The notes under the pieces were generated by a model. The model was not told where the DNA came from. It saw only the letters and a program-made list of their open reading frames with translations, and did not search any database. This document shows positions 28,033-39,012 of a stretch of 64,000 nt of DNA, piece after piece. Source of the DNA: an uncultured Candidatus Binatia bacterium (lineage in GTDB: Bacteria > Desulfobacterota > Binatia > UBA9968 > JAJDTQ01); assembly GCA_958295985.1 (NCBI GenBank), contig OY282432.1, positions 2,451,001-2,515,000 of the forward strand, written 5' to 3'. A program made the position numbers and the translations under genes. Position 1 is the first letter of the stretch, and each line of letters starts with the position of its first letter.

Positions 28033-29166
28033 ATGAAGGACGGATATCGTGTCATCGATTCGGATCGGCATATCATGGAGCCTTCGGACGTGTACGACCG
28101 GTACATGCCGGAGAAGTTTCGCGGGCGGGTGAAGATCACGGGGCCGAACCAGTCAGGCCGCTACGTGGACGGCAAGCCGGTCTCGGACTCCGACAGGCGG
28201 CCCGACCGGGAGGTGACCGACTACGGGTTCATCTTCGCCAGCAACAAGGCGTGGCGCGAAACGTTCGCCGAGGCCATCGCCACGGGTTTCGATCCGGCGT
28301 CGAACCTCCGCGACATGGACCGGGAGGGCATCGACCTCAGCGTCCTGTTCCCGACCATGGGCCTCTACGTCATGTGGCGCTCGGACATCGACCCCGAGCT
28401 GAGCGCGGCCATCTGCCGCGCCTACAATACCTGGCTCGCGGAATACTGCGGCCACGATACGTCGCGGTTGCGGGGCGTGATGCTGCTGCCCTTGCAGGAC
28501 CCGGCCCGGGCGGTCGAGGAGCTGCGCTACGCCCGGGAGAAGCTCGGGCTGGTGGGAATCTTCTGGCGGCCCAACAAGCTCTGCGGCAGGACATTGGCCA
28601 GCCCCGACTACTTTCCAATCTACGAAGCGGCCCAGGACCTGGGCGTGACGGTCTGCGTGCACGAGGGCGCGCGCACGGTGCTGGAGCAGGCGGGCGGAGA
28701 CCGCTACAGCGAGTTCGGCCGCCACGTGGCCTGCCATCCGATGGAGCAGATGCTCGCGTGCCTGAGCTTCTGCGCCGACGGCGTGCTGGAGCGGTTCCCC
28801 TCGCTCAAGGTGGCCTACCTGGAGTCCGGCTGCGGCTGGGTGCCGTTCTGGCTGGAGCGGATGGACGAGCACTGGGAGCACGAGTCCCACGGCTCGGCGA
28901 AGACCACTCCGGAAAAGCCCAGCTTCTACTTCAACCGCCAGTGCTGGGTGAGCTGCGAGGCCGGGGAGGAGCTGGTGCCGGGCTTCGTCGAACACCTGGG
29001 CAACGATCGCCTGACCATGGCCACGGACTATCCCCACAGCGACTGCATCGACAAGTTCCCGGATCTCACCGTGGGCGCCCTGAGCGCCAACGAGAAGCTC
29101 TCGGAGGAAACCCGCCGCAAGATCCTGTGGGACAACCCGGTGCAGATGTACGGACTGGGAGCCTGA
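28033..29166 (+). CDS. Amidohydrolase family protein (Amidohydro_2)
   Basis: 377 residues, the third and most diverged paralogue. It starts MKDGYRVIDSDRHIMEP with metal-binding Asp and His, has VTVCVHEGAR for the barrel histidine and TMATDYPHSDCIDKFPD for the catalytic Asp, ending ILWDNPVQMYGL. The start has AAGGAGTGGAG upstream. Its stop is separated by only two bases from the GTG of a dehydrogenase, so the pair is an operon. The reaction is likely hydrolysis or decarboxylation of a carboxylated substrate that feeds or follows the dehydrogenase. Confidence 0.87.
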   Translation: MKDGYRVIDSDRHIMEPSDVYDRYMPEKFRGRVKITGPNQSGRYVDGKPVSDSDRRPDREVTDYGFIFASNKAWRETFAEAIATGFDPASNLRDMDREGIDLSVLFPTMGLYVMWRSDIDPELSAAICRAYNTWLAEYCGHDTSRLRGVMLLPLQDPARAVEELRYAREKLGLVGIFWRPNKLCGRTLASPDYFPIYEAAQDLGVTVCVHEGARTVLEQAGGDRYSEFGRHVACHPMEQMLACLSFCADGVLERFPSLKVAYLESGCGWVPFWLERMDEHWEHESHGSAKTTPEKPSFYFNRQCWVSCEAGEELVPGFVEHLGNDRLTMATDYPHSDCIDKFPDLTVGALSANEKLSEETRRKILWDNPVQMYGLGA

Positions 29167-29168
29167 CG

Positions 29169-30194
29169 GTGGCCAGGTTCCGCGTCGTCTACTGCGGCAG
29201 CAACGACGTCCCCGTTCATCTCGTCGAGCCCATCCTCCGGGAGGCGGACGCGGAGCTGGTGCTGGCCAGGCCGTCCAACGACGAGGAGGTGGCGGCCGCG
29301 GGGCGCGACGCCGACGGCATGATCTTCCATGGCGCCATCCCGTTCACCCGCGAGATCATCTCCAGGTTGAACCGCTGCAAGGTGGTGTGCCGCACCGGGG
29401 TGGGCGTGGACCGGCTGGACCTGGCGGCCGCGGCCGAGCGCGGCATCGTGGTATGCAACGCGGCCGGCTGCAACTCCATCGAGGTGGCCGAGCAGATGAT
29501 CGGCCTCCTCATCGCGACGTCCCGCAAGCTCGTGCGCATGAACCAGTACGTGCGAGAGGGGCGCTGGCGCCGCCACAGCGCGGAGCTCCACGCCTACCGC
29601 GGCCCGGTATCGCGCATCGCCGGACAGACCCTGGGCATCGTCGGTTTGGGCCACGTGGGGCGGCAGGTGGCGCCCCGGGCCCAGGGCATGAAGATGAACG
29701 TTCAGGCCGTGGACCCGTACGTGGCTCCGGTCATCGCCGAGGCCATGGGGGTCACGCTGGTTTCCTTCGATGAGCTGGTGCGTACCTCGGACGTCGTCAG
29801 CCTGCACGCGCCGCTGGTGCCCGCCACCCGCAAGATGTTCGGCAAAGACCAGTTCGCCGCCATGAAGAACACCGCCTATCTCATCAACTGCGCCCGGGGC
29901 GGGCTGGTTGACACCGACGCCCTCTACGAGGCGCTCACCACCCATCGGATCGCCGGCGCCGCGCTCGACGTCACCGACCCCGAGCCCATGCCTGCCGACC
30001 ACCCGATCCTGACGCTCTCCAACGTCATCGTCACCTGCCACACCGCCGCCAACTCCGACGAGTCCTACGTGGATTGTCAGACTCACGCTGCCAGGGAAGT
30101 GGCGCGCGTGCTCCAGGGAGAGCCCCCCACCACCGAGATCAACGACCCGTGGCTGGTGGGCGAAGCCCAGGACCAGGGTTTCGGCGGCGTGTGA
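29169..30194 (+). CDS. D-2-hydroxyacid dehydrogenase (phosphoglycerate dehydrogenase-like)
   Basis: 341 residues. The NAD-binding loop is GIVGLGHVGRQVA; the catalytic Arg lies in NCARGGLVDTDAL, the acidic partner in ALDVTDPEPMPADHP, and the His in VIVTCHTAANSDES. The family normally has LDVFEPEP and TPHIAA, so the active-site surroundings are slightly divergent. It lacks the C-terminal ACT domain of SerA, so a role in catabolic hydroxyacid oxidation or reduction is more likely than serine biosynthesis. GTG at 29169 is two bases after the amidohydrolase stop and gives the expected N-terminus VARFRVVYCG. Confidence 0.87.
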   Translation: MARFRVVYCGSNDVPVHLVEPILREADAELVLARPSNDEEVAAAGRDADGMIFHGAIPFTREIISRLNRCKVVCRTGVGVDRLDLAAAAERGIVVCNAAGCNSIEVAEQMIGLLIATSRKLVRMNQYVREGRWRRHSAELHAYRGPVSRIAGQTLGIVGLGHVGRQVAPRAQGMKMNVQAVDPYVAPVIAEAMGVTLVSFDELVRTSDVVSLHAPLVPATRKMFGKDQFAAMKNTAYLINCARGGLVDTDALYEALTTHRIAGAALDVTDPEPMPADHPILTLSNVIVTCHTAANSDESYVDCQTHAAREVARVLQGEPPTTEINDPWLVGEAQDQGFGGV

Positions 30195-30215
30195 CCGGCG
30201 CTGCTCCCCTCCGCC

Positions 30216-30235
30216 ATTCCCGCGAAAGCGGGAAT
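30216..30235. repeat. Dispersed hairpin repeat ATTCCCGC-GAAA-GCGGGAAT
   Basis: An 8-bp perfect stem with a GAAA tetraloop, 20 bases after the dehydrogenase gene. The same element occurs at 63937 and as a half copy at 26474, so it is a genome-dispersed REP-like palindrome. It may terminate the operon. Confidence 0.65.
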
Positions 30236-30358
30236 CCAGGGGTGGGAGGATGGGTACATGCTTCCCCACCTGACTTGGCGATATCTGTACATCGGCTGTA
30301 CCTTCAGGAGGATTCTTGATAGAGTCCACCTTGAAGTTGTCCCGATGGAGCAACGATC

Positions 30359-30679
30359 ATGGATGGCGCCCGATCACGCGGTGAAGCACGACGGACTGAC
30401 GAAACCGTTACGGTAAGCGAATTTCGTGCGCGGCTGGCGGAAATGATCGGTCGCGTCGAACAAGGCGAGGAAGTCGTTATCGCACGGGGGCGGGAGCCGG
30501 TGGCGAAACTCGTTGGGCTGCAGCGAAAAAGTCGGCGCAGACTGGGAGTGCTCAAGGAACTGATGGGCGAAGAGGCCTTGAACGCGCTCACAGAGGCCGT
30601 CGAAGAGCCGCTGTCGCCAGCCGATCAGGCGGCCCTAGAGGGTGCGCTCACGGACGCTCTCGGCATCGCCAAGCAGTAG
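30359..30679 (+). CDS. Phd/YefM-type antitoxin
   Basis: 106 residues. The N-terminal part TVTVSEFRARLAEMIGRVEQ then GEEVVIARGREPVAKLV is the Phd-type DNA-binding dimer domain; the C-terminal helical part would neutralise the toxin. It is followed 17 bases later by a VapC-like PIN toxin on the same strand, the standard antitoxin-toxin order. Autoregulation by the complex is usual for the family. The start is uncertain because the first ~15 residues are not conserved. Confidence 0.82.
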   Translation: MDGARSRGEARRTDETVTVSEFRARLAEMIGRVEQGEEVVIARGREPVAKLVGLQRKSRRRLGVLKELMGEEALNALTEAVEEPLSPADQAALEGALTDALGIAKQ

Positions 30680-30696
30680 GTTAAGAGGAAGTTGCT

Positions 30697-31074
30697 GTGC
30701 GGCTGCTCCTCGACAGTCATGTCTTGTGGTGGGCTATTCGCGGGTTGCCGAGATTGTCCGGCAAGGCTCAAGCGCGCATACTCGACGACGACAACGACGT
30801 GTTCTACAGTCCAGTGAGCCTGTATGAGATAGCGTTCAAGGCGAGTCGCGGCCGCATGCCCACAGCGGCCATGTACCTGCCTGAAGCCGTGCAGTTCTCC
30901 GGCTTTCTCGAACTCGCCCTTACCTCACTGCATCTCGTCCATGCAGCGCGACTTGACTGGGATCACGGCGACCCCTGGGACAGAATCCTGCTGGCTCAGG
31001 CACACCTCGAAGGCATGGATTTGATCTCGGCCGACAGGGTGTTCGACAGTCAAACCGAGCGGCGTCTTTGGTAA
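30697..31074 (+). CDS. VapC-like PIN-domain toxin
   Basis: 125 residues with the four acidic PIN residues: Asp6 in LLLDSHVLWW, Glu44 in SLYEIAFK, Asp95 in DPWDRILLAQA and Asp113 in LISADRVFD. The DPWDR pattern is typical of the PIN subgroup paired with Phd antitoxins. It is predicted to be a magnesium-dependent RNase. Starts at GTG 30697 with AGAGGAAG upstream. It appears intact, so the pair is probably functional. Confidence 0.87.
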   Translation: MRLLLDSHVLWWAIRGLPRLSGKAQARILDDDNDVFYSPVSLYEIAFKASRGRMPTAAMYLPEAVQFSGFLELALTSLHLVHAARLDWDHGDPWDRILLAQAHLEGMDLISADRVFDSQTERRLW

Positions 31075-31153
31075 GGTTACACAGGACCCCGGCTAGCCGT
31101 TAGCCGTGCGGCGCGTGACCCACTTTCCGTCAAAACCGACTCAAGCCCGGCCT

Positions 31154-33457
31154 TTACTCCTTCCGCGCTTCCCGAATGGCGCGCCACAGTTTGGGGGCGG
31201 TGTAGGGCATGTCGATGTGGTCGATGCCCAGGGGGGCGAGGGCGTCCATGACGGCGTTGGCCACGGCCGGCGGCGCACCGTTGGTGCCGGCTTCGCCCAC
31301 GCCCTTGACGCCCAGGGGATTGAACGGGTTCGGCGTCTCGGTCTCACCGATGACCAGCGGCGGCATGTCGCCGGCGCGCGGCACCGCGTAGTCCATGAGG
31401 GTCCCGGTGCGGGGCTGCCCGTTCTCGTCGAAGACCATGTGCTCGCACAATGCCTCGCCCAGGCCCTGGGCCAAGCCGCCGTGGACCTGGGCCTCGACGA
31501 TCATCGGGTTCAGCACGACGCCGATGTCGTCCACCAGCACCAGCTTCTCCAGCGTCAGCGCGCCGGTCTCGGCATCGATGCGCACCAGCGCCACGTGGGC
31601 GCCGAAGCCCCAGGCCTCGCGGTTGGGATCGAAGAAGGCGGTTTCCTGAAGACCGGGGTCCATCCCCGCGGGGGTTCCCTTGCCGTAGGCAGCCGCGGCC
31701 ACCCGGCGCCAGTCCACGCTTCGTTCCGGCACGCCGGCCACGGCGAAGCCGCCGTCGGTCTGAACCACGTCGTCCGGGGAGGCTTCCAGCAGGTGGGCGG
31801 CGATGGCCTGGGCCTTGCGCACCAGGCGCTCCGCGGCCACGCCCAGGGCGCCGCCGCCCATGACGGCGCTACGGCTCCCGAAGGTGCCGGTGCCCTGCTG
31901 GATGGCGGTGGTATCGCCGTGCCGCACCACCACGCGGTCCATGGGCGTCCGGAGCTTCTCCGCCGCCACCTGGGCGAACACGGTTTCATGCCCCTGCCCG
32001 TGGGAGCTGGACCCCGTCAGCACGGTGATCTCGCCGGTGCGTTCCACCCGTACGGCGGCGCTCTCGAAGCCGGCGCCGCCGCTGGGCTCCACGAAGGTGG
32101 AGACGCCCACTCCCACCAGTTCGCCGCGGCCGCGGGCCTCGTCGCGGGCGCGAACGAGCTGGTCGTAGTCCGACAGTCGCAGGGCTTCGGAAAGGGATTT
32201 CTCGTAATCCCCGGAGTCGTATTCCACGCCCACGCCGGTGCGATAGGGGAACTGGTGGGGCTGGATGAAGTTCTTGCGGCGAAGCTCCAGGGGGTCCATG
32301 CCCAGGTCCCGGGCGGCCTTGTCCGCCAGCCGCTCGATATTGAGCACCGATTCCGGCCGGCCGGCGCCGCGGTACGGTCCGGTGGGCACGGTGTTGGTAA
32401 AGGCCGAGACGATCTCCACCCGGACGTCCTGTATCCGGTAGCAGCCGGGGGCCATCACCAGCATGCGCTGGGGCGGTCCGGCGGTGGCGGAGTGCAGGTA
32501 GGCGCCGAGGTTCGCCACCACCCGCACCTTCAGGCCGAGCATCCTGCCGTCCTTGCTCAAGGCCAGCTCGGAGGTCATGGCCTGGTCGCGTCCCTGGCAG
32601 GTGGTGAGGAAGTCCTCGCTGCGGGTGGCCATCCATTTGACCGGGCGGCTCAGCTTTTGGGCCACATGGCAGACCAGGACGTCCTCGCGGTAGACGCAGC
32701 CCTTGCTGCCGAAGCCTCCGCCCACGTCCGGCGCGATGACCCGGATGCGGTTCTCGGGGAAGCCCAGAGAGTTGGCCAACTCGGCCCGTGCCCGGTGCGG
32801 TCCCTGGGTCGAGAGCCATACGGTCAACTCGTCCCGGATCGGGTCGGGGTTCGCCAGCACGCCCCGGGCCTCCATCGACATGGCCACCAGCCGCGGGCTC
32901 TTCATGTGCAGGCGGCAGACGTGGTCCGCCTCGGCGAACGCCTTGTCGACGTCGCCGTTCTCCCGCGTCATGGTGTAGCAGTGGTTGGTGCCCAGCCCTT
33001 CGTGGGCCAGGGGCGCGCCGTCCTCCAGCGCGGCCTCGGCGTCGGTGACCACGGGGAGGGGGTCGTAGGCGACCCCGACGGCGGCGGCGGCGTCTTCCGC
33101 GAGAGCGCGGCTCTCGGCGACGACGGCCGCTATCGGCGCGCCCACCGCGTGGACGGCGCCGCGGGCCAGCACCGGATGATCCGGCATGTTCATGCCCGCG
33201 GTCAGCCTGGGCGCCTGCAGGGCCAGATCGCCGGTGTCGTCGCCGGTGAGCACGCACACCACTCCCGGCATGGCGGCGGCCTCGGCGGTGTCGATGGACA
33301 GGAGCCGGGCGTGGGGGTGCGTGCTCCGGTGGATCGCCACGTGCAGGATACCCGGCAACTTCACGTCGTCCACGTAGCATCCCTTGCCAGTGAGCAGGGG
33401 AGGGTCCTCGACCCGGCGAACGGAAGCGCCGATCAGGCTGTTGGGGCGTGTGCTCAT
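31154..33457 (-). CDS. Molybdenum hydroxylase large subunit (CoxL/xanthine dehydrogenase family)
   Basis: 767 residues. It begins with the ald_Xan_dh_C-like domain (GKGCYVDDVKLPGILHVAI) and continues with the molybdopterin-cytosine-dinucleotide domain. The active-site loop reads PTGPYRGAGRPES, close to the AYRGAGR of form II CoxL rather than the AYRCSFR of true CO dehydrogenase, so another aldehyde, purine or aromatic heterocycle is the likelier substrate. Conserved VAPDVGGGFGSKG and GSSSHGQGHET segments are present. It is the last gene of a CoxS-CoxM-CoxL operon, 60 bases after the FAD subunit. Confidence 0.9.
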   Translation of the reverse strand: MSTRPNSLIGASVRRVEDPPLLTGKGCYVDDVKLPGILHVAIHRSTHPHARLLSIDTAEAAAMPGVVCVLTGDDTGDLALQAPRLTAGMNMPDHPVLARGAVHAVGAPIAAVVAESRALAEDAAAAVGVAYDPLPVVTDAEAALEDGAPLAHEGLGTNHCYTMTRENGDVDKAFAEADHVCRLHMKSPRLVAMSMEARGVLANPDPIRDELTVWLSTQGPHRARAELANSLGFPENRIRVIAPDVGGGFGSKGCVYREDVLVCHVAQKLSRPVKWMATRSEDFLTTCQGRDQAMTSELALSKDGRMLGLKVRVVANLGAYLHSATAGPPQRMLVMAPGCYRIQDVRVEIVSAFTNTVPTGPYRGAGRPESVLNIERLADKAARDLGMDPLELRRKNFIQPHQFPYRTGVGVEYDSGDYEKSLSEALRLSDYDQLVRARDEARGRGELVGVGVSTFVEPSGGAGFESAAVRVERTGEITVLTGSSSHGQGHETVFAQVAAEKLRTPMDRVVVRHGDTTAIQQGTGTFGSRSAVMGGGALGVAAERLVRKAQAIAAHLLEASPDDVVQTDGGFAVAGVPERSVDWRRVAAAAYGKGTPAGMDPGLQETAFFDPNREAWGFGAHVALVRIDAETGALTLEKLVLVDDIGVVLNPMIVEAQVHGGLAQGLGEALCEHMVFDENGQPRTGTLMDYAVPRAGDMPPLVIGETETPNPFNPLGVKGVGEAGTNGAPPAVANAVMDALAPLGIDHIDMPYTAPKLWRAIREARKE

Positions 33458-33517
33458 GGATGGTCCTCGAAGGTTGGGGCGCGCCTCACGCCGACCCGGA
33501 AGCCGGGTGCGGAAGGT

Positions 33518-34381
33518 CTATCCCCGTGCCGCCGCGGCTTCGATGGCGCGCCGGGCGTAGATCGCCGCCATGTGGCGTTTGTATTCCTCGTCGGCATAGG
33601 AATCCGCGTGCGGGTCGATGCCTTCCACGGCCTGTCGGGCCGCTGCCGCCATCACGTCCGGTGTCAGTTCCTGCCCTTCCAGGGCGGCTTCCGCGGCCGC
33701 GGCCCGGTGGGGCGTGCCGGCCACGCCGCCCAGAACCACCCGCGCCCCGGTGCAGGCGCCCGACTCGCCGGCCGACAGCGCCGCCGCGGCGCTTACCACC
33801 ACGTACCCGGAAGCCGGGTGCGGCAGCTTGGCGTAGCCCGTCCTGGCAGGGGAGGGGAGCAACGGGATCCGTATGGCGGTGAGGATCTCGTGGGATTCCA
33901 GGGCGGTGGTGAAGAAATCCACGAAGAAGTCGTCGGCCGGCGCCGTGCGTTCGCCCGCGGATGAGGCGAGGACGAACGACGCGTTCAGAGCCGTCAGGGT
34001 CACCGGCAGGTCCGCGGCGGGGTCCGCGTGGGCGACGCTGCCCCCGATGGTGCCCCGGTTCCTCACCTGCCAGTCGCCGATGACCGCGGCCGTGTCCGCC
34101 AGCCCCGGCGCCAGACGCCGCACGGTCTCCGACGTGGACACCTCGGTGTGAGTGGCGAGGGCGCCGATGATCAGGGTCTCGCCGTCCGCCCGGATGCCGC
34201 TCAGCCCGGGGACGCGGCGCAGATCGATCAGAAGCTCGGGTTGGGTCAGCCGCAGTTTCATGGCCGGGATGAGGCTGTGCCCTCCGGCCAGGAGCCTGGC
34301 ATCCTCGCCGTGTTCCTGCAGCAGGCCGAACGCTTCCTCCAGGGAGCCCGGCGCCCGGTATCCGAAGCTAGCCGGATGCAT
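33518..34381 (-). CDS. Molybdenum hydroxylase FAD-binding subunit (CoxM-like)
   Basis: 287 residues. The FAD-contacting segments are [15 protein letters not shown] near residue 32 and [20 protein letters not shown] near residue 107, the two signatures of the CO dehydrogenase medium-subunit family. It passes electrons from the 2Fe-2S subunit to an acceptor through FAD. Its ATG lies inside the end of the preceding CoxS-like gene (14-base overlap), indicating tight co-translation. It is full length and no changes in key positions were seen. Confidence 0.9.
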   Translation of the reverse strand: MHPASFGYRAPGSLEEAFGLLQEHGEDARLLAGGHSLIPAMKLRLTQPELLIDLRRVPGLSGIRADGETLIIGALATHTEVSTSETVRRLAPGLADTAAVIGDWQVRNRGTIGGSVAHADPAADLPVTLTALNASFVLASSAGERTAPADDFFVDFFTTALESHEILTAIRIPLLPSPARTGYAKLPHPASGYVVVSAAAALSAGESGACTGARVVLGGVAGTPHRAAAAEAALEGQELTPDVMAAAARQAVEGIDPHADSYADEEYKRHMAAIYARRAIEAAAARG

Positions 34382-34862
34382 GCCGTTCCCTCATTTGCCG
34401 CGCCGCCCACCGGATGGCCTTGACGATGTTCACGTAACCGGTGCAGCGGCACAGGTTGCCTTCCAGTGCGTGCTTGATGACGTCGTCGTCGGGCTCGGGA
34501 TGGGTCTCCAGCAGGTGGACCGCGGTCATGACCATGCCGGGCGTGCAGTAGCCGCACTGGAGCCCGTGCTGTTCCTGAAAGCCGGCCTGTACCGGGTGCA
34601 GGGACGGGCCGTCCGCCAGCCCCTCGATGGTGGTGACCGCCGCGCCGTCGGCCTGCACGGCAAGGACGGTACAGGACTTCACGGCGACGCCGTTCAGGTG
34701 CACCGTGCACGCGCCGCACTGGCTGGTGTCGCATCCCACGTGGGTGCCGGTGAGTCCGAGGTCCTCGCGAAGGAAGTGGACCAGCAGCCGCCGCGGCTCG
34801 ACCTGAGCGTCGTGGGCCTTTCCGTTCACGGTGACGTTGATGGGCAACGGGGCGTGTTCCAT
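34368..34862 (-). CDS. Molybdenum hydroxylase 2Fe-2S subunit (CoxS-like)
   Basis: 164 residues. The plant-type ferredoxin cluster is [16 protein letters not shown] with a fourth Cys in VKSCTVLA; the second cluster is CGYCTPGMV and [15 protein letters not shown]. These two clusters carry electrons from the molybdenum site to FAD. It is the first gene of the operon with the CoxM and CoxL homologues. The 53-base gap to the upstream DEAD-box gene, on the same strand, probably holds its own promoter, but none stands out. Confidence 0.92.
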   Translation of the reverse strand: MEHAPLPINVTVNGKAHDAQVEPRRLLVHFLREDLGLTGTHVGCDTSQCGACTVHLNGVAVKSCTVLAVQADGAAVTTIEGLADGPSLHPVQAGFQEQHGLQCGYCTPGMVMTAVHLLETHPEPDDDVIKHALEGNLCRCTGYVNIVKAIRWAARQMRERHASG

Positions 34863-34915
34863 GGGTGTCCTCGTCAGGGTCCCGTCTCACTGCGCCGTGT
34901 CACCAGGACGCGGCG

Positions 34916-36217
<1,302 letters not shown>

Positions 36218-36462
36218 AAAGGATTTCTTCTTGTTCTTCGAGACCGAAGCCTCGCGGCTGAGTGGTAAATTTGTTTGTCCGGGATGACCCTTGCGGACTG
36301 TGTCGTGCCCGGCGAATATCTCCTCGAGTTGTGTGTCGGTCACCGAATGCGGCAATTCGCCCGCCGTCTCAGGTCGCAACGACTCGTCACGCCGCTACCG
36401 GCGATGACGCGATAGTGGACCGGAGACGAGACGGGCCGGAGGTCACATGGCTGGCGCAGGGC

Positions 36463-36651
36463 TTACAGGTCTTCGATAGGGGGTTGCGGACCGGGGACGA
36501 TATCGGCAATGTCGGGATCGACATCGCCGCGGTCCTCCCGGTCTTGTCGGGCTTCCCGGCGTTCGGCGCGCCGTTTGGCCTTCTCCTCCTTCTTTTCCTG
36601 TTTCGCGCGTTCTCGCTGTCGTTTGGCAAACGTGGTTCGTGGTTGAGCCAT
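36463..36651 (-). CDS. Small highly basic conserved-type protein, unknown function
   Basis: 62 residues. The N-terminal half, beginning MAQPRTTFAKRQRERAKQ, continues with Lys/Glu/Arg-rich helix and the tail is acidic and Pro-rich (DPDIADIVPGPQPP). Small proteins with this FAKRQRERAKQEK pattern are found as short conserved hypotheticals in many proteobacterial genomes; I know no assigned function. RNA or ribosome association is plausible given the charge and the neighbouring RNA helicase, but this is inference. Confidence 0.65.
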   Translation of the reverse strand: MAQPRTTFAKRQRERAKQEKKEEKAKRRAERREARQDREDRGDVDPDIADIVPGPQPPIEDL

Positions 36652-36732
36652 TCCGACAGTTTACCGGTTCTTCATGCGAACGCCAAACGGTAGGGGGCTA
36701 CCGCCACGCATGAACCCGTAGCGGCACGTCCG

Positions 36733-39012
36733 TCAACCGTCGGTCTCCATCAGCCGGTAGACCCGTTCGGGGCTCATGGGGAGGTCGTGCGCCACGACGC
36801 CCACGGCTTGCCGCAAAGCCGCGGCGATGGCCGGCGCCACCGGGGCGAGGCCGCCCTCGGCCATGCCCTTGCTGCCGAAGGGGCCGGGCCCGTCCCGGTT
36901 CTCGATCAGGACCGAAGCGAACACCGCCGGCAGGTCCTTGAACCGGGGCAGCGCGTAGTCGATGGCGCTGGGGTTGAGCAGCAAGGCGCCGTCGAACACC
37001 TGCTCTTCGGTGAGGGTGTTGCCCATGCCGAACATCACCGAGCCCTGCTCCTGTCCTTCGCATCGGAGCGGATGCATGGCCTGGCCGACGTCGGCGGCGG
37101 AGACATAGCCGAGGCAACGCACCTTGCCGGATTCCGGATCCACCGCCACCACCGCGATGCCGGCGTTGATCTCCCAGGTGCGGATGTCGATGCGGTCCCG
37201 GGTGAGCGCCCGGTCCATGCCCCGGCCTACCACGGCGCCGGTGGTGCCCTCGGCCAGCTCCTCCAGGCTCAGCACCGGTTCTCCGGCGCTGGTGAACGTC
37301 CCGTCCTCCAGGGAGAGGTTCCGGATGTCCCGGTCGGACAGGGCCGCGGCCTTTTCCAGCAGCAGTTCCCGCAACTCCTCCGACGCCCGCTTCACCGCGT
37401 TGCCCATGAGTACGGTGATGCGGCTGCCGTAGACGCCGGACGCGCCGGGCGTGTTGCTGGTGTCGTAAGGCGCGATGGCGATCCTGTCGATGCCGACGCC
37501 GAGCACCTCCGCGGCCGTCTGGGCCAGTACCGTCTTGGCCCCGCCGCCGATCTCCGGAGCGTTGGCGTGCACGGCGAAGGTGGCGTCGTCGTTGAAAACC
37601 ACCCGGGCATTGTACTGGGTGGTGGACAGATCCTTGATGCTGCAGGCGATGCCGGTGCCGGTTCTCTCCCCGTCCCGGCTCTTCGATTCGGGAGACTGCT
37701 TCCGCCGGGTTTCCTCGAAGAGGCGGAGGCAGGCCTGCAGCGTTTCGTGCGGGTCGCCATCCAGCGGCGGCCCGCCGAGAACGTACTTTTCGCCGGACCG
37801 CAGCAGGTTCTTCAGGCGGAACTCGATGGGGTCGTAGCCGAGCTCGGTGCAGATATGGTCGGTATGGGCTTCGCAGGCCCACCCGAGCTGTACGCTGCCG
37901 ATGCCGCGGAAGGCGCCGGCGGGCACCTTGTTGGTGTACACCGAGTAGCAGTCGGCTCGGGCGTGAGCCACCCGGTAGGGCCCCACGGAGCGGAACGCCG
38001 CCTTGCGGGTCACCTGGATGCCGAAGTCGGCATAGGCGCCGGTGTCGAGATAGATTTTCGTTTCGCGGCAGAGCAGCGTGCCGTCGTCGCGGAGCCCGGT
38101 CCGCATCTCGATCTCCGCGGGGTGGCGCCGGGCGGTGAAAGCCGTCTCTTCCATGGACAGGCGAAGCTGCACCGGCGCCCCGGAAGCCGCCGCGGCCAGC
38201 ACCGCCAGATGCTCAACGCTGATATGGCCCTTGGAGCCGAACCCTCCGCCGACGTAAGGAACCTTCACGGTAACCTGGTCCTGGTCGAGCCCGAACATGC
38301 GGGCCAGCTCGTCCCTTACCGGAAAGGGAGCCTGCGAGGAGGTATGCACGGTGACGGACTCGTCGTCGACCAGGGCGATGGCGCAGTGGGGCTCCATGGG
38401 ATAGTGGAACAGCGACGGGAAGGAGAAGCGGTCCTCGATGACGCGGTGGCTTTCCCGGAAGGCCCGTTCGGGGTCTCCCTGGATGAAGTGGATGCCGCCA
38501 CAGCTATTGTGGCCGTAGTCGTAGTCGAAGTCGTCGGCGCCCTCCCGGTCGTAGGCGGCGTCCTCGTCGTGGACCAGGGCGCCTCCCTCCAGGGCCGATT
38601 TCATCTCCGCCACCTGTGGCAGCGGTGTATACCGGACCTGGATCCGGGCCGCGGCCTCGGTGGCCGCGGTCTCACTGTCGGCAACCACGATGACCACCGG
38701 CTCGCCCTGGAAACGCACCTTTTCATGGGCCAGTACCGGGCGGTCCTTCACCGCCTGGCCGTATGGCTTGAGGGCGCGGATGCACCCGAGGCGGCTGAGG
38801 TCGAGGTTGTCATGAGTCACGATGGTGTGGACGCCCCCGACCTTGCGGGCGTCGTCGAGCTCGAACCCGTCGATGCGCGCGTGCGCGTAGGGGCTGCAGA
38901 TCACCTTGGCGAACTTCATGCCCGGGACCGTGAGGTCCGCGGTGTAGACGGCGCTTCCGGTGACCTTTTCATCCGCGTCGAGGCTGCGTACCGATTGGCC
39001 TACGTATTTCAT
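36733..39012 (-). CDS. Molybdopterin-binding xanthine dehydrogenase-family large subunit, stand-alone
   Basis: 759 residues. The N-terminus KVTGSAVYTADLTVPGMKFA is the conserved entry to the family, VKVPYVGGGFGSKGHI and PAGAFRGIGSVQLGWACEAH form the molybdenum-site segments, and the ending GSKGMAEGGLAPVAPAIAAA contains the expected glutamate loop. The GAFRGIG loop again differs from CO dehydrogenase. No FAD or 2Fe-2S subunit is adjacent, so it may use subunits encoded elsewhere, possibly those at 33.5-34.9 kb. It is divergent from gltB. GGAG lies upstream of the ATG. Confidence 0.88.
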   Translation of the reverse strand: MKYVGQSVRSLDADEKVTGSAVYTADLTVPGMKFAKVICSPYAHARIDGFELDDARKVGGVHTIVTHDNLDLSRLGCIRALKPYGQAVKDRPVLAHEKVRFQGEPVVIVVADSETAATEAAARIQVRYTPLPQVAEMKSALEGGALVHDEDAAYDREGADDFDYDYGHNSCGGIHFIQGDPERAFRESHRVIEDRFSFPSLFHYPMEPHCAIALVDDESVTVHTSSQAPFPVRDELARMFGLDQDQVTVKVPYVGGGFGSKGHISVEHLAVLAAAASGAPVQLRLSMEETAFTARRHPAEIEMRTGLRDDGTLLCRETKIYLDTGAYADFGIQVTRKAAFRSVGPYRVAHARADCYSVYTNKVPAGAFRGIGSVQLGWACEAHTDHICTELGYDPIEFRLKNLLRSGEKYVLGGPPLDGDPHETLQACLRLFEETRRKQSPESKSRDGERTGTGIACSIKDLSTTQYNARVVFNDDATFAVHANAPEIGGGAKTVLAQTAAEVLGVGIDRIAIAPYDTSNTPGASGVYGSRITVLMGNAVKRASEELRELLLEKAAALSDRDIRNLSLEDGTFTSAGEPVLSLEELAEGTTGAVVGRGMDRALTRDRIDIRTWEINAGIAVVAVDPESGKVRCLGYVSAADVGQAMHPLRCEGQEQGSVMFGMGNTLTEEQVFDGALLLNPSAIDYALPRFKDLPAVFASVLIENRDGPGPFGSKGMAEGGLAPVAPAIAAALRQAVGVVAHDLPMSPERVYRLMETDG

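Noticed and set aside
31106-33964. 952-codon open frame on the plus strand
   Set aside because: Antisense to the CoxL and CoxM genes, His/Gly/Ala-rich with no domains.
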